From contig DXKH01000123.1 of NCBI GenBank assembly GCA_019415335.1, positions 1 through 17,774 of the forward strand: a DNA stretch of 17,774 nt, given 5' to 3'. Source of the DNA: Citrobacter sp. (GTDB lineage Bacteria > Pseudomonadota > Gammaproteobacteria > Enterobacterales > Enterobacteriaceae). This document shows, one piece after another, positions 6,945-15,312 of this stretch (the first letter of the stretch is position 1; the number at the start of each line of letters is the position of its first letter). Made by a program: the position numbers and the translations under genes. The notes under the pieces are model-generated. The model did not search any database. It was not told the DNA's origin and saw nothing but the letters and a program-made list of their open reading frames with translations.

Positions 6945-7463
6945 ATGAATACCGATGCAATTGAGTCGATGGTCAGGGACGTGTTGAACCGCATGAACAG
7001 TTTACAGGATGCAGCTCCTGTTTCTGCGGTCCCCAGCGCGTCAATACAGAACGCCAAAGTGACGGATTACCCGCTGGCAAATAAACATCCGGAATGGGTT
7101 AAAACAGCAACCAATAAAACGCTCGACGATTTCACTCTGGAAAATGTGCTAAGCGATAACGTCACCGCCCAGGATATGCGCATTACCCCTGAAACATTGC
7201 GTATTCAGGCCGCGATTGCCAGAGATGCTGGTCGTGATCGCCTGGCGATGAATTTTGAACGCGCCGCTGAGCTTACCTCAGTACCGGATGATCGCATCCT
7301 CGAAATCTACAATGCGTTACGCCCTTATCGTTCGACTAAGCAAGAACTTATTGCCATTGCTGACGATCTTGAACGGCGTTATCAGGCCCAAATTTGTGCT
7401 GCATTTGTCCGTGAAGCTGCGGAACTTTATGTCGAGCGCAAAAAACTGAAAGGCGACGATTAA
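6945..7463 (+). CDS. pduE: PduE, diol dehydratase small subunit
   Basis: PduE completes the (PduCDE)2 diol dehydratase. The 172 residues match the family (about 173). The N-terminus, TDAIESMVRDVLNRM, is another short amphipathic helix like that of PduD. The core from about residue 40 (DYPLANKHPEWVKTATNKTL) to the end is the conserved helical domain that packs against PduC. A good ribosome site, AAAGGAAA, precedes the ATG, 14 bases after pduD. The next gene, pduG, starts 9 bases past its stop. Confidence 0.97.
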   Translation: MNTDAIESMVRDVLNRMNSLQDAAPVSAVPSASIQNAKVTDYPLANKHPEWVKTATNKTLDDFTLENVLSDNVTAQDMRITPETLRIQAAIARDAGRDRLAMNFERAAELTSVPDDRILEIYNALRPYRSTKQELIAIADDLERRYQAQICAAFVREAAELYVERKKLKGDD

Positions 7464-7472
7464 GGACGAACT

Positions 7473-9305
7473 ATGCGATATATAGCAGGCATTGATATCG
7501 GCAACTCATCAACAGAGGTTGCGCTGGCAACGCTCAGTGCAACTGGAGAGTTGTCGTTCGTGAGTAGCGCCCTGGCGGAAACCACCGGAATTAAAGGTAC
7601 GTTGCGTAACGTCCATGGTATTCAGGAGGCGCTCGCACAGGCAACGAAAAAAGTCGGCATCAATGTTAGCGATATTTCGCTTATTCGTATCAACGAAGCA
7701 ACTCCGGTCATTGGTGATGTGGCGATGGAAACCATCACTGAAACTATCATCACCGAATCAACCATGATCGGTCACAACCCGAAAACTCCGGGCGGAGTGG
7801 GGCTGGGCGTAGGGCTCACCATCACTCCGCAAGAGTTATTAACATGCCCGGCGGACACACCCTACATTCTGGTGGTGTCATCGGCATTTGATTTTGCCGA
7901 TATCGCAACGATGATAAACGCCTCCGTACGAGCCGGATATCAGCTGACTGGCGTTATTCTGCAACGCGACGATGGCGTACTGGTCAATAACCGCCTGGAA
8001 ATTCCTCTCCCTATTGTTGATGAAGTCCTCTACATCGATCGTATTCCGCTCGGCATGCTGGCTGCAATTGAAGTTGCCGTTCCCGGGAAAGTTATCGAAA
8101 CCCTGTCTAACCCGTATGGGATTGCCACCGTTTTCGCCCTCAATGCTGAAGAGACTAAAAATATTGTTCCTGTCGCGCGGGCGCTAATCGGCAACCGTTC
8201 AGCAGTGGTAGTGAAAACGCCTTCTGGCGACGTTAAAGCCCGTTCGATACCCGCCGGGAATATCGAACTGCTTTCTGCCGGGCGCACAACGCGGGTTGAT
8301 GTAGCTGCTGGTGCCGATGCCATTATGAAAGCGGTCGGTGAGTGCCCAAAACTGGAAAACGTGACGGGAGAACCTGGCACCAACATCGGCGGAATGCTGG
8401 AACATGTTCGCCAGACTATGGCTGAACTGACCAACAAACCCAGCAACGAAATTTTTATTCAGGATTTGCTGGCGATAGATACCTCTGTCCCCGTCAGCGT
8501 AACCGGTGGCCTGGCAGGTGAATTTTCACTGGAACAGGCTGTGGGTATTGCCTCTATGGTGAAATCCGACCGTCTGCAAATGGCGATGATCGCCAGTGAA
8601 ATTAAGCAAAAACTGCATGTTGATGTTCAGGTCGGAGGCGCAGAAGCAGAAGCCGCCATTCAGGGAGCCTTGACTACCCCTGGAACGACACGTCCACTGG
8701 CAATTCTGGACTTAGGTGCAGGCTCTACCGATGCCTCCATCATCAATCAGAAAGGGGAAATAGTTGCCACTCACCTTGCGGGAGCGGGCGACATGGTAAC
8801 GATGATTATCGCTCGTGAGCTGGGCTTAAATGATCGTTATCTGGCAGAAGAAATCAAAAAGTACCCGTTGGCAAAAGTAGAAAGCCTGTTCCACTTACGC
8901 CATGAAGATGGCAGCGTTCAGTTCTTCCCTACTCCCCTATCCCCTCATGTATTTGCCCGCGTTTGTGTGGTGAAACCTGACGAACTGGTGCCTATTCCCG
9001 GTGATTTGACGCTGGAAAAAGTACGCGCTGTCCGTCGCAGTGCGAAAGAGCGTGTCTTCGTAACTAATGCCCTGCGTGCGCTGCGTCAGGTAAGCCCTGC
9101 CGGAAATATTCGCGACATTCCGTTCGTCGTTCTGGTGGGTGGTTCTTCGCTGGATTTCGAAGTACCGCAATTGGTCACCGACGCGCTGGCACATTATCGA
9201 CTGGTCGCCGGGCGGGGGAATATCCGTGGTAGCGAAGGTCCGCGCAATGCGGTAGCTACTGGGCTCCTCATCGCCTGGCACAAGGAGTCGATTCATGGAA
9301 AGTAA
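7473..9305 (+). CDS. pduG: PduG, diol dehydratase reactivase large subunit
   Basis: PduG with PduH is the chaperone-like ATPase that releases inactivated cobalamin from diol dehydratase so that fresh adenosylcobalamin can bind. The 610 residues are full length. Actin/Hsp70-type nucleotide-binding motifs are visible: GIDIGNSSTEVA (phosphate 1, about 6-17) and LDLGAGSTDAS (phosphate 2, about 412-421), with a later glycine-rich LVGGSS. The start is supported by AAGGACG 10 bases past pduE. The end overlaps pduH by 11 bases in another frame, which suggests coupled synthesis of the two subunits. Confidence 0.97.
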   Translation: MRYIAGIDIGNSSTEVALATLSATGELSFVSSALAETTGIKGTLRNVHGIQEALAQATKKVGINVSDISLIRINEATPVIGDVAMETITETIITESTMIGHNPKTPGGVGLGVGLTITPQELLTCPADTPYILVVSSAFDFADIATMINASVRAGYQLTGVILQRDDGVLVNNRLEIPLPIVDEVLYIDRIPLGMLAAIEVAVPGKVIETLSNPYGIATVFALNAEETKNIVPVARALIGNRSAVVVKTPSGDVKARSIPAGNIELLSAGRTTRVDVAAGADAIMKAVGECPKLENVTGEPGTNIGGMLEHVRQTMAELTNKPSNEIFIQDLLAIDTSVPVSVTGGLAGEFSLEQAVGIASMVKSDRLQMAMIASEIKQKLHVDVQVGGAEAEAAIQGALTTPGTTRPLAILDLGAGSTDASIINQKGEIVATHLAGAGDMVTMIIARELGLNDRYLAEEIKKYPLAKVESLFHLRHEDGSVQFFPTPLSPHVFARVCVVKPDELVPIPGDLTLEKVRAVRRSAKERVFVTNALRALRQVSPAGNIRDIPFVVLVGGSSLDFEVPQLVTDALAHYRLVAGRGNIRGSEGPRNAVATGLLIAWHKESIHGK

Positions 9306-9645
9306 AGAGCGTGCACCAGCCATCGTTGTCATGGAGATCGGTGACTGTATCACTACATGGGATGAAGTGCTTCTTGGCATTGAAGAGGAAGGTATTCCCT
9401 TTCGCATTCAACACATTCCGTCAGGTGAAGTTATCGATAGCGCCTGGCTGGCTGCTCGTCAATCTCCCCTGTTGGTTGGCATTGCCTGCGATCAGGAAAA
9501 ACTGATTGTGCATTACAAAAACTTACCGGCATCAGCGCCACTGTTTACGCTGATGTATCAACAAGATAACCATGCCAGGCGCAGCATCGGCACTAACGCT
9601 GCCCGCCTGGTAAAAGGGATTCCCTTCCGGGAACTCCACTCATAA
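9295..9645 (+). CDS. pduH: PduH, diol dehydratase reactivase small subunit
   Basis: PduH pairs with PduG. It resembles part of the dehydratase medium subunit and is thought to swap with it during reactivation. The 116 residues match the family. The shared fold shows in the similar strings IVVMEIGD...[16 protein letters not shown] here and [18 protein letters not shown] in PduD. The ATG lies inside the end of pduG, with AAGGAG 8 bases upstream. The stop is 19 bases before pduJ. Confidence 0.95.
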   Translation: MESKERAPAIVVMEIGDCITTWDEVLLGIEEEGIPFRIQHIPSGEVIDSAWLAARQSPLLVGIACDQEKLIVHYKNLPASAPLFTLMYQQDNHARRSIGTNAARLVKGIPFRELHS

Positions 9646-9664
9646 TCCACAGGAGAAACGCAGT

Positions 9665-9940
9665 ATGAACAACGCACTAGGACTGGTTGAAACAAAAGGG
9701 TTAGTTGGCGCAATTGAAGCTGCAGATGCCATGGTTAAATCCGCCAACGTGCAGCTGGTTGGCTATGAAAAGATTGGTTCGGGTCTGATTACGGTGATGG
9801 TCCGTGGCGATGTTGGCGCAGTAAAAGCCGCCGTTGATGCAGGAAGCGCCGCCGCAAGCGCCGTTGGCGAAGTGAAATCCTGCCATGTCATCCCGCGCCC
9901 ACACAGTGATGTTGAGGCTATTTTACCTAAATCAGCATAA
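9665..9940 (+). CDS. pduJ: PduJ, hexameric microcompartment shell protein (BMC-H)
   Basis: PduJ is the most abundant Pdu shell protein and a close paralogue of PduA. The 91 residues are a single BMC domain (about 3-85) with the same VKSAN edge (24-28) and the pore string KIGSG (36-40, Ser39). Despite the near-identical proteins, the DNA of pduA and pduJ differs at many silent positions, so this is an old duplication and not a recent copy. The start has an AGGAGAAA ribosome site. It begins the second shell-gene cluster (pduJK) in the operon. Confidence 0.98.
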   Translation: MNNALGLVETKGLVGAIEAADAMVKSANVQLVGYEKIGSGLITVMVRGDVGAVKAAVDAGSAAASAVGEVKSCHVIPRPHSDVEAILPKSA

Positions 9941-9963
9941 CCCCATTCGCTAAGGAGCACAGC

Positions 9964-10386
9964 GTGAAGCAATCACTGGGATTACTTGAAGTCAGTGGTC
10001 TGGCACTCGCCATCAGTTGCGCAGATGCTATGGCAAAAGCCGCGTCCATCACGCTGGTTGGCCTTGAGAAGACCAATGGCTCAGGCTGGACGCTCATCAA
10101 AATCACCGGTGACGTCGCCTCGGTTAATGCGGCGATCGCGACGGGAGCCAGTTTCGCCGGGCAGCGAAATGGCCTCGTCGCACACAAAGTGATTGCCCGT
10201 CCGGGAGACGGCATTCTGCCCCACACAACTGAAGCATTGACTGTGACGGTTGAAACAAGCGAAACACCAGCAACAACCGTCATCTCAGAGATTATCAGTT
10301 GTAATTTGTGTCTTGACCCGGCATGTCAGCGGCAAAAAGGTGAGCCCCGCTCACTTTGCCTGCACGCCAATAAGCGAGGGGAGTAA
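9964..10386 (+). CDS. pduK: PduK, minor shell protein with cysteine-rich tail
   Basis: PduK is a minor shell component. The N-terminal BMC domain (about 4-85) resembles PduA/PduJ but has a changed pore region (EKTNGSGW). A variable linker and a C-terminal cysteine motif follow: Cys113, Cys116, Cys121 and Cys132 (CNLCLDPAC, then C after 10 more residues), which could bind an iron-sulfur cluster or another metal. At 140 residues it is shorter than the Salmonella protein (about 160 from memory), mainly in the linker. The start is GTG at 9964, with AAGGAGC upstream; no ATG fits. The gene ends 2 bases before the pduL start. Confidence 0.94.
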   Translation: MKQSLGLLEVSGLALAISCADAMAKAASITLVGLEKTNGSGWTLIKITGDVASVNAAIATGASFAGQRNGLVAHKVIARPGDGILPHTTEALTVTVETSETPATTVISEIISCNLCLDPACQRQKGEPRSLCLHANKRGE

Positions 10387-10388
10387 CA

Positions 10389-11021
10389 GTGGATAAACAA
10401 ACCTTGCAGGAAACAGTGAGCCAGATTCTGGATGAGATGCGCGAGCGCCCTATCCCTCTGGGTGTTTCCAGTCGTCATATTCATCTTTCAACAGCGGATT
10501 ATTTGCGTCTTTTTCCTGAACAACCGATTAGCGAGAAAAAGCCGTTAATGCAACCTGGCCAATTCGCTGCTGAACAGGTTGTTACGCTGGAGGGACCAAA
10601 AGGTAAATTGCACAACGTTCGCTTGTTGGGGCCGCTACGCAATGCAAGCCAGGTGGAAATTTCCCGGACGGACGCCAGAACGTTAGGGATCACCGCCCCG
10701 CTACGCATGTCAGGCGATCTCAGCGGCACTCCAGGGATTCGTTTGATAAGCCCATTTGCGGAACTGGAGATCACATCTGGCGTCATTGTCGCGCAACGGC
10801 ATATTCATATGTCTCCGCTGGATGCCCTGATTTATGGCGTTACGCATGGCGATAAAGTGGCGGTTGCCATTAAAGGTGATGAGCGACGACTGATATTCGA
10901 AAACGTCGCTGTTCGCGTCTCTCCGGATATGCGTCTTGAAATGCATATTGATACCGATGAAGCCAACGCCGCAGGGGCTGATAGCCCTGACGTTTTTGCC
11001 ACACTGGTGTCAGTGCCATGA
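10389..11021 (+). CDS. pduL: PduL, phosphotransacylase (propionyl-CoA to propionyl-phosphate)
   Basis: PduL swaps CoA for phosphate on propionyl-CoA inside the compartment, recycling CoA for PduP. It is unrelated to the Pta family. The 210 residues match. Two beta-barrel halves each carry a histidine motif, SSRHIHLS (27-34) and QRHIHMSP (136-143), and a further MHIDTDEA lies at 185-192; these correspond to the two-zinc active site. The N-terminal QTLQETVSQILDEM is the encapsulation helix. Translation starts at GTG (10389), with GAGGGGAG upstream overlapping the end of pduK. The stop overlaps pduM as ATGA. Confidence 0.96.
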   Translation: MDKQTLQETVSQILDEMRERPIPLGVSSRHIHLSTADYLRLFPEQPISEKKPLMQPGQFAAEQVVTLEGPKGKLHNVRLLGPLRNASQVEISRTDARTLGITAPLRMSGDLSGTPGIRLISPFAELEITSGVIVAQRHIHMSPLDALIYGVTHGDKVAVAIKGDERRLIFENVAVRVSPDMRLEMHIDTDEANAAGADSPDVFATLVSVP

Positions 11022-11509
11022 ATAACATGCTGATGCAACGTATTGTTGACGAAGTGGTTTTTCGCCTTAAACAACGTGCGGGAAAAACACTCGTGCTGAC
11101 TGTTTTTCAACTGCGAGACGCCAGCGTTCAAGAGATAGTTCATCAGTATGCATCATTACAAATCCGATATGTCGATCTGCCGCTGCTACGACAACTTGCG
11201 GGGAACGAAACGTCAGATCGAGCAGCAATTCAGATACACGAAGCGTTAGCCTGGGGATTGCACATTCAATTGTCGTTGCAGCGTCATTTCCTGAACGCCA
11301 TTGAATTGAAGACTCTCGCCCGTCTACCGCTAAGCTGGTGCGACGAGCAAGGGCAACCGATCTACCTTCATCGTGATCGACTTTTAAGTTATGCCGATAT
11401 TGCACAGTTAAGCTCGGGAATACTGGTGTTACAGCGAAAATGTTGTGTGACCGCACTGGCTCGTGACGCGGCAATTACCCGAAATATTCAGTTAATCAGG
11501 CAGGAGTAA
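11018..11509 (+). CDS. pduM: PduM, microcompartment assembly/structural protein
   Basis: PduM is a compartment component needed for proper assembly in Salmonella. It has no known catalytic activity and no well-characterised domain. The length of 163 equals the Salmonella protein. The first residues (NMLMQRIVDEVVFRLKQRA) form an amphipathic helix very like the targeting helices of PduD, PduL and PduP. The rest alternates helices and strands without a recognisable active site. It is coupled to pduL through the ATGA overlap and lies 3 bases before pduN. Confidence 0.93.
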   Translation: MNNMLMQRIVDEVVFRLKQRAGKTLVLTVFQLRDASVQEIVHQYASLQIRYVDLPLLRQLAGNETSDRAAIQIHEALAWGLHIQLSLQRHFLNAIELKTLARLPLSWCDEQGQPIYLHRDRLLSYADIAQLSSGILVLQRKCCVTALARDAAITRNIQLIRQE

Positions 11510-11512
11510 CCT

Positions 11513-11788
11513 ATGCATCTGGCTCGAGTCACTGGCGCGGTAGTATCCACGCAAAAATCACCTTCTCTGATCGGGAAAAAACTGCTGCTGGTTCGCCGGG
11601 TCAGTGCTGACGGCGAACTGCCTCTCACGCCATTAACCGGCGACGAAGTTGCCGTTGATTCAGTCGGCGCAGGCGTTGGTGAGTTGGTACTCCTCAGCAG
11701 TGGTTCCAGCGCCAGACATGTGTTTTCCGGCCCTAACGAAGCCATCGACCTGGCAGTGGTCGGCATTGTCGATACGCTTTCGCGCTAA
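11513..11788 (+). CDS. pduN: PduN, pentameric shell vertex protein (BMC-P)
   Basis: PduN belongs to the EutN/CcmL family whose pentamers close the twelve vertices of the shell. The 91 residues form one small beta barrel. The family's N-terminal pattern ([17 protein letters not shown], then GKKLLLVRR) and the C-terminal [12 protein letters not shown] are clear. It is normally low in abundance but required for closed particles. The start has CAGGAG, 3 bases after pduM. Confidence 0.96.
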   Translation: MHLARVTGAVVSTQKSPSLIGKKLLLVRRVSADGELPLTPLTGDEVAVDSVGAGVGELVLLSSGSSARHVFSGPNEAIDLAVVGIVDTLSR

Positions 11789-11799
11789 GGAGCTGAAAG

Positions 11800-12807
11800 A
11801 TGGCAATTTATACCCGAACAGGTGATTCAGGAAGTACGTCTTTATTTACCGGACAGCGCGTCAGCAAAACTCATCTACGTGTCGAAACCTATGGCACGCT
11901 GGATGAACTGAACGCGACACTCAGTCTGTGTTATTGCGCCACCGCCATCGAAAGCCATCGCATCTTACTGGAAGCCATTCAACAACAGATATTTTGGTTT
12001 AGCGCCGAACTCGCCAGTGAAAGCGAACAGCCGTCAGCGCAGCAGCGTTACATCGGTACGGAAGAAATTGCCGCGCTGGAAAACGCGATCGATAGCGCAA
12101 TGAACGCCGTCCCCCCGGTTCACTGCTTCATTCTGCCTGGTCGATGTGAAGCCGCAAGCCGCATGCATTTCGCCCGCACGGTGGCTCGACGGGCTGAAAG
12201 ACGTCTGGTTGAACTGACAACGGAAACCACCGTCCGGAATGTTTTGCTGCACTATATCAACCGACTTTCCGATTGCCTGTATGCCCTCGCCCGCGTGGAG
12301 GACAACGTTGCTCATCAAAACCTGATGATTCAGGAAATCACAAAACGTTATCACGAAGCCAACCACACACCAGCATTGAAGGAACGCACAATGCCGCTCA
12401 CTTTTCAGGATCTTCACCAGCTCATTCGTAGTGCGGCAATGCGCGCAGATGAACTGCATATTCCCGTTGTCATCAGCATTGTTGATGCCAACGGAACAGA
12501 AAGTGTTACCTGGCGGATGCCTGATGCCCTGTTGGTCAGCAGTGAACTGGCACCGAAAAAAGCCTGGACCGCCGTGGCGATGAAAACGGCAACCCACAAA
12601 CTTGCTGATACCGTGCAACCCGGCGCGCCGCTTTACGGGCTCGAAAGCCATATGCAAGGCAAAGTCGTCACTTTTGGTGGCGGCTTCCCCCTCTGGCGTG
12701 ACGGAAAATTGCTTGGCGGGCTTGGCATCAGCGGCGGTAGCGTTGAACAAGACATGGATATTGCCCAAAGCGCAATGGCGGCAATTAACGTGGGAGTAAA
12801 CCAATGA
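11800..12807 (+). CDS. pduO: PduO, ATP:cob(I)alamin adenosyltransferase with C-terminal haem-type domain
   Basis: PduO transfers the adenosyl group of ATP to cob(I)alamin, remaking the coenzyme of diol dehydratase. The 335-residue protein has two domains. Residues 1 to about 190 are the PduO-type adenosyltransferase, with the ATP loop TRTGDSGSTSLFTGQRVSK (5-23) and the helix PGRCEAASRMHFARTVARR (113-131). From about 198 to the end is a GlcG/HbpS-like domain, reported to bind haem in Salmonella PduO. Translation starts after AAGGAG. The stop overlaps pduP as ATGA. Met198 has its own good ribosome site (GAAGGAA, 12378-12384), so a separate C-terminal product is possible. Confidence 0.97.
   Translation: MAIYTRTGDSGSTSLFTGQRVSKTHLRVETYGTLDELNATLSLCYCATAIESHRILLEAIQQQIFWFSAELASESEQPSAQQRYIGTEEIAALENAIDSAMNAVPPVHCFILPGRCEAASRMHFARTVARRAERRLVELTTETTVRNVLLHYINRLSDCLYALARVEDNVAHQNLMIQEITKRYHEANHTPALKERTMPLTFQDLHQLIRSAAMRADELHIPVVISIVDANGTESVTWRMPDALLVSSELAPKKAWTAVAMKTATHKLADTVQPGAPLYGLESHMQGKVVTFGGGFPLWRDGKLLGGLGISGGSVEQDMDIAQSAMAAINVGVNQ
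12378..12393 (+). promoter_or_regulatory. Possible internal translation start within pduO (Met198)
   Basis: GAAGGAA stands at 12378-12384 and an in-frame ATG follows at 12391-12393, a near-ideal spacing. It falls exactly at the junction between the adenosyltransferase domain and the GlcG-like domain (MPLTFQDLHQL). Initiation here would yield a free 138-residue domain, analogous to PduB'. This is a sequence observation only; I know of no report of such a product. Confidence 0.35.
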
Positions 12808-14189
12808 ATAACTCTGAATTAGAAACACTGATCCGCAATATTCTGCGTGAACAACTTGTCCCCGCTACACCACGAATGCAAAGAAACGCTATTTTCCAGA
12901 CTGTTGATGAAGCGGTCTGCGCAGCACACCAGGCCTTTTTACGCTTTCAACAGTGCCCGCTTAAAACCCGTAGCGCCATTATCAGCGCCATTCGCGAAGA
13001 ATTAATGCCCCGCCTTACCGAACTGGCAGAAGAAAGCGCCAAAGAAACGGGGATGGGAAATAAAGAAGATAAGTACCTAAAAAACAAAGCGGCACTCGAT
13101 AATACGCCAGGAATTGAAGATTTAACCACCACTGCACTAACCGGTGATGGTGGCATGGTTTTGTTTGAATACTCCCCGTTTGGGATTATTGGCTCGGTCA
13201 CGCCAAGCACCAACCCCACGGAAACCATCATTAACAACAGCATCAGCATGCTGGCAGCAGGTAATAGCGTCTACTTCAGTCCACACCCGGGAGCCAAATA
13301 CGTTTCGTTAAAACTGATTACCACAATCGAAGACATCGCGTTTCGCTGTAGTGGCATTCATAACCTGATCGTTACCGTATCTGAACCGACCTTTGCTGCC
13401 ACCGAACAGATGATGGCGCACCCTAAAGTCAGCGTTCTGGCGATTACCGGCGGCCCGGGGATCGTCGCCATGGGAATGAAAAGTGGCAAGAAAGTGATTG
13501 GTGCCGGAGCGGGTAACCCACCCTGCATTGTCGATGAAACGGCGGATATTGTGAAAGCCGCCGAGGACATCATCAACGGCGCTTCATTTGATTACAACCT
13601 ACCGTGTATCGCTGAAAAAAGCCTGATTGTCGTGGCGTCAGTGGCAGATTATTTAATTCAACAGATGCAAAGCTTTGGCGCACTTCTTCTTAACCATGAA
13701 CAAACGGAGAAATTGCGTGCAATTTGCCTGCCAGACGGTAGCGCCAACAAAAAACTGGTTGGGAAAAGCCCATCAGCCTTGCTGGAAGCAGCGGGCCTCC
13801 CTTTGCCCGCAAAAGCGCCGCGCCTACTGATTGCTGTTGTTGACGCCGATGATAGTTGGGTTACGTGTGAACAACTGATGCCAATGCTGCCCATTGTGAA
13901 GGTCAACGATTTTGACAGCGCTCTCGCCCTGGCGTTGAAAGTGGAAGACGGCTTGCACCACACGGCAATTATGCACTCGCAGAACGTCTCACGGCTCAAC
14001 CTTGCCGCGCGCGTTATGCAAACCTCAATCTTTGTCAAAAACGGCCCCTCCTGGGCGGGTATTGGCGTCGGCGGCGAAGGCTTTACGACCTTTACCATTG
14101 CAACACCGACCGGAGAGGGTACAACGTCAGCACGGACTTTTGCCCGCTCACGACGCTGCGTGTTAACCAGCGGCTTTTCCATTCGCTAG
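12804..14189 (+). CDS. pduP: PduP, CoA-acylating propionaldehyde dehydrogenase
   Basis: PduP oxidises propionaldehyde with NAD+ and CoA to propionyl-CoA inside the compartment. The 461 residues are near the family's 464. The N-terminal 18 residues (NNSELETLIRNILREQL) are the prototype encapsulation helix that binds the shell. The aldehyde dehydrogenase fold follows, with the cofactor-domain loop ITGGPGI (214-220) and catalytic Cys268 in YNLPCIAEK. It overlaps pduO by ATGA and precedes pduQ, the reductive partner that returns NAD+. No truncation or frameshift seen. Confidence 0.97.
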   Translation: MNNSELETLIRNILREQLVPATPRMQRNAIFQTVDEAVCAAHQAFLRFQQCPLKTRSAIISAIREELMPRLTELAEESAKETGMGNKEDKYLKNKAALDNTPGIEDLTTTALTGDGGMVLFEYSPFGIIGSVTPSTNPTETIINNSISMLAAGNSVYFSPHPGAKYVSLKLITTIEDIAFRCSGIHNLIVTVSEPTFAATEQMMAHPKVSVLAITGGPGIVAMGMKSGKKVIGAGAGNPPCIVDETADIVKAAEDIINGASFDYNLPCIAEKSLIVVASVADYLIQQMQSFGALLLNHEQTEKLRAICLPDGSANKKLVGKSPSALLEAAGLPLPAKAPRLLIAVVDADDSWVTCEQLMPMLPIVKVNDFDSALALALKVEDGLHHTAIMHSQNVSRLNLAARVMQTSIFVKNGPSWAGIGVGGEGFTTFTIATPTGEGTTSARTFARSRRCVLTSGFSIR

Positions 14190-14199
14190 AGAAACGGAA

Positions 14200-15312
14200 A
14201 TGAAAACTTTTTCACTGCAGACGCGTTTATACAGCGGAACGGGAAGTCTCAACATACTGAGCCGTTTCACGAATAGGCACATCTGGATTATTTGCGACGT
14301 CTTTCTGGCACACTCACCACTCATTGACACGTTGCATCAGGCGCTGCCCGACAGTAATCGTCTCAGTATTTTTAGCGAAATAACGCCCGACCCAACTATC
14401 CAGACCGTGGTGAAAGGCATTGCGCAAATGCAGACTTTACGCCCGGATGTGGTTATCGGTTTTGGCGGCGGTTCTGCCCTGGACGCCGCAAAAGCGATTG
14501 TCTGGTTTGGTCGCCAGTGTGGCATTGAAATTGAAACCTGCGTAGCCATTCCTACCACCAGCGGTACCGGTTCCGAAGTGACCAGTGCTTGTGTCATCAG
14601 CGATCCTGAGAAAGGGATTAAATATCCCCTTTTCGATAATGCACTTTATCCGGATATCGCGATCCTTGATCCATCTTTGGTCGTCAGCGTGCCACCGGCG
14701 ATAACGGCCAATACCGGGATGGATGTTTTAACCCATGCGCTTGAAGCTTATGTTTCTCCCCGCGCCAGCGACTTCACGGATGCACTGGTCGAAAAAGCCG
14801 TGCAAATTGTTTTTCAATACCTGCCCACTGCAGTGAAGAAAGGCGATTGTCTTGCCACCCGTGGCAAAATGCATAATGCATCGACGCTTGCAGGAATAGC
14901 CTTTAGCCAGGCCGGACTCGGTTTAAACCATGCAATTGCTCATCAACTCGGCGGACAGTTTCATCTGCCGCACGGACTGGCGAATGCGCTCCTGCTCACG
15001 GCGGTTATCCGCTTTAATGCTGGCGATCCGCGCGCAGCCAAACGCTACGCCCGGCTGGCGAAAACGTGCCATTTATGCCCGGACAACGCCAATGACACCG
15101 CCAGCCTGAATGCACTTATTCAACATATTGAACAGCTTAAAACAACCTGTACGCTGCCGACTCTTACCAATGCGCTGAAAGAAAAAAAAGCAGAATGGTC
15201 AGTTCGCATACCAGATATGGTTCAGGCGGCACTGGCGGATGCAACGTTGTGTACCAACCCGCGTGCGGCTGATGCCTCCGCGATTGCAGAACTGCTCGAG
15301 GAGTTGTTATGA
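14200..15312 (+). CDS. pduQ: PduQ, iron-dependent 1-propanol dehydrogenase
   Basis: PduQ reduces propionaldehyde to 1-propanol, regenerating NAD+ for PduP. It is a group III iron-containing alcohol dehydrogenase of 370 residues. The NAD-binding loop GFGGGSALD (87-95) and the family motif PTTSGTGSEVT (118-128) are present. The iron ligands Asp175, His179, His244 and His258 have the family spacing, within GLNHAIAHQLGGQFHLPHG (241-259). The ribosome site is weak (GAGAAACGGAA), and the start is 10 bases after pduP. The stop overlaps pduS as ATGA. Confidence 0.96.
   Translation: MKTFSLQTRLYSGTGSLNILSRFTNRHIWIICDVFLAHSPLIDTLHQALPDSNRLSIFSEITPDPTIQTVVKGIAQMQTLRPDVVIGFGGGSALDAAKAIVWFGRQCGIEIETCVAIPTTSGTGSEVTSACVISDPEKGIKYPLFDNALYPDIAILDPSLVVSVPPAITANTGMDVLTHALEAYVSPRASDFTDALVEKAVQIVFQYLPTAVKKGDCLATRGKMHNASTLAGIAFSQAGLGLNHAIAHQLGGQFHLPHGLANALLLTAVIRFNAGDPRAAKRYARLAKTCHLCPDNANDTASLNALIQHIEQLKTTCTLPTLTNALKEKKAEWSVRIPDMVQAALADATLCTNPRAADASAIAELLEELL

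Noticed and set aside
8030..8446. 138-codon minus-strand frame opposite pduG
   Set aside because: Low-complexity Ser/Pro/Ala-rich shadow of a conserved gene, with no sign of its own start signals.
12034..12828. 264-codon minus-strand frame opposite pduO
   Set aside because: It is antisense to the well-supported pduO, shows no recognisable family and has unusual composition; a shadow of pduO codon structure.
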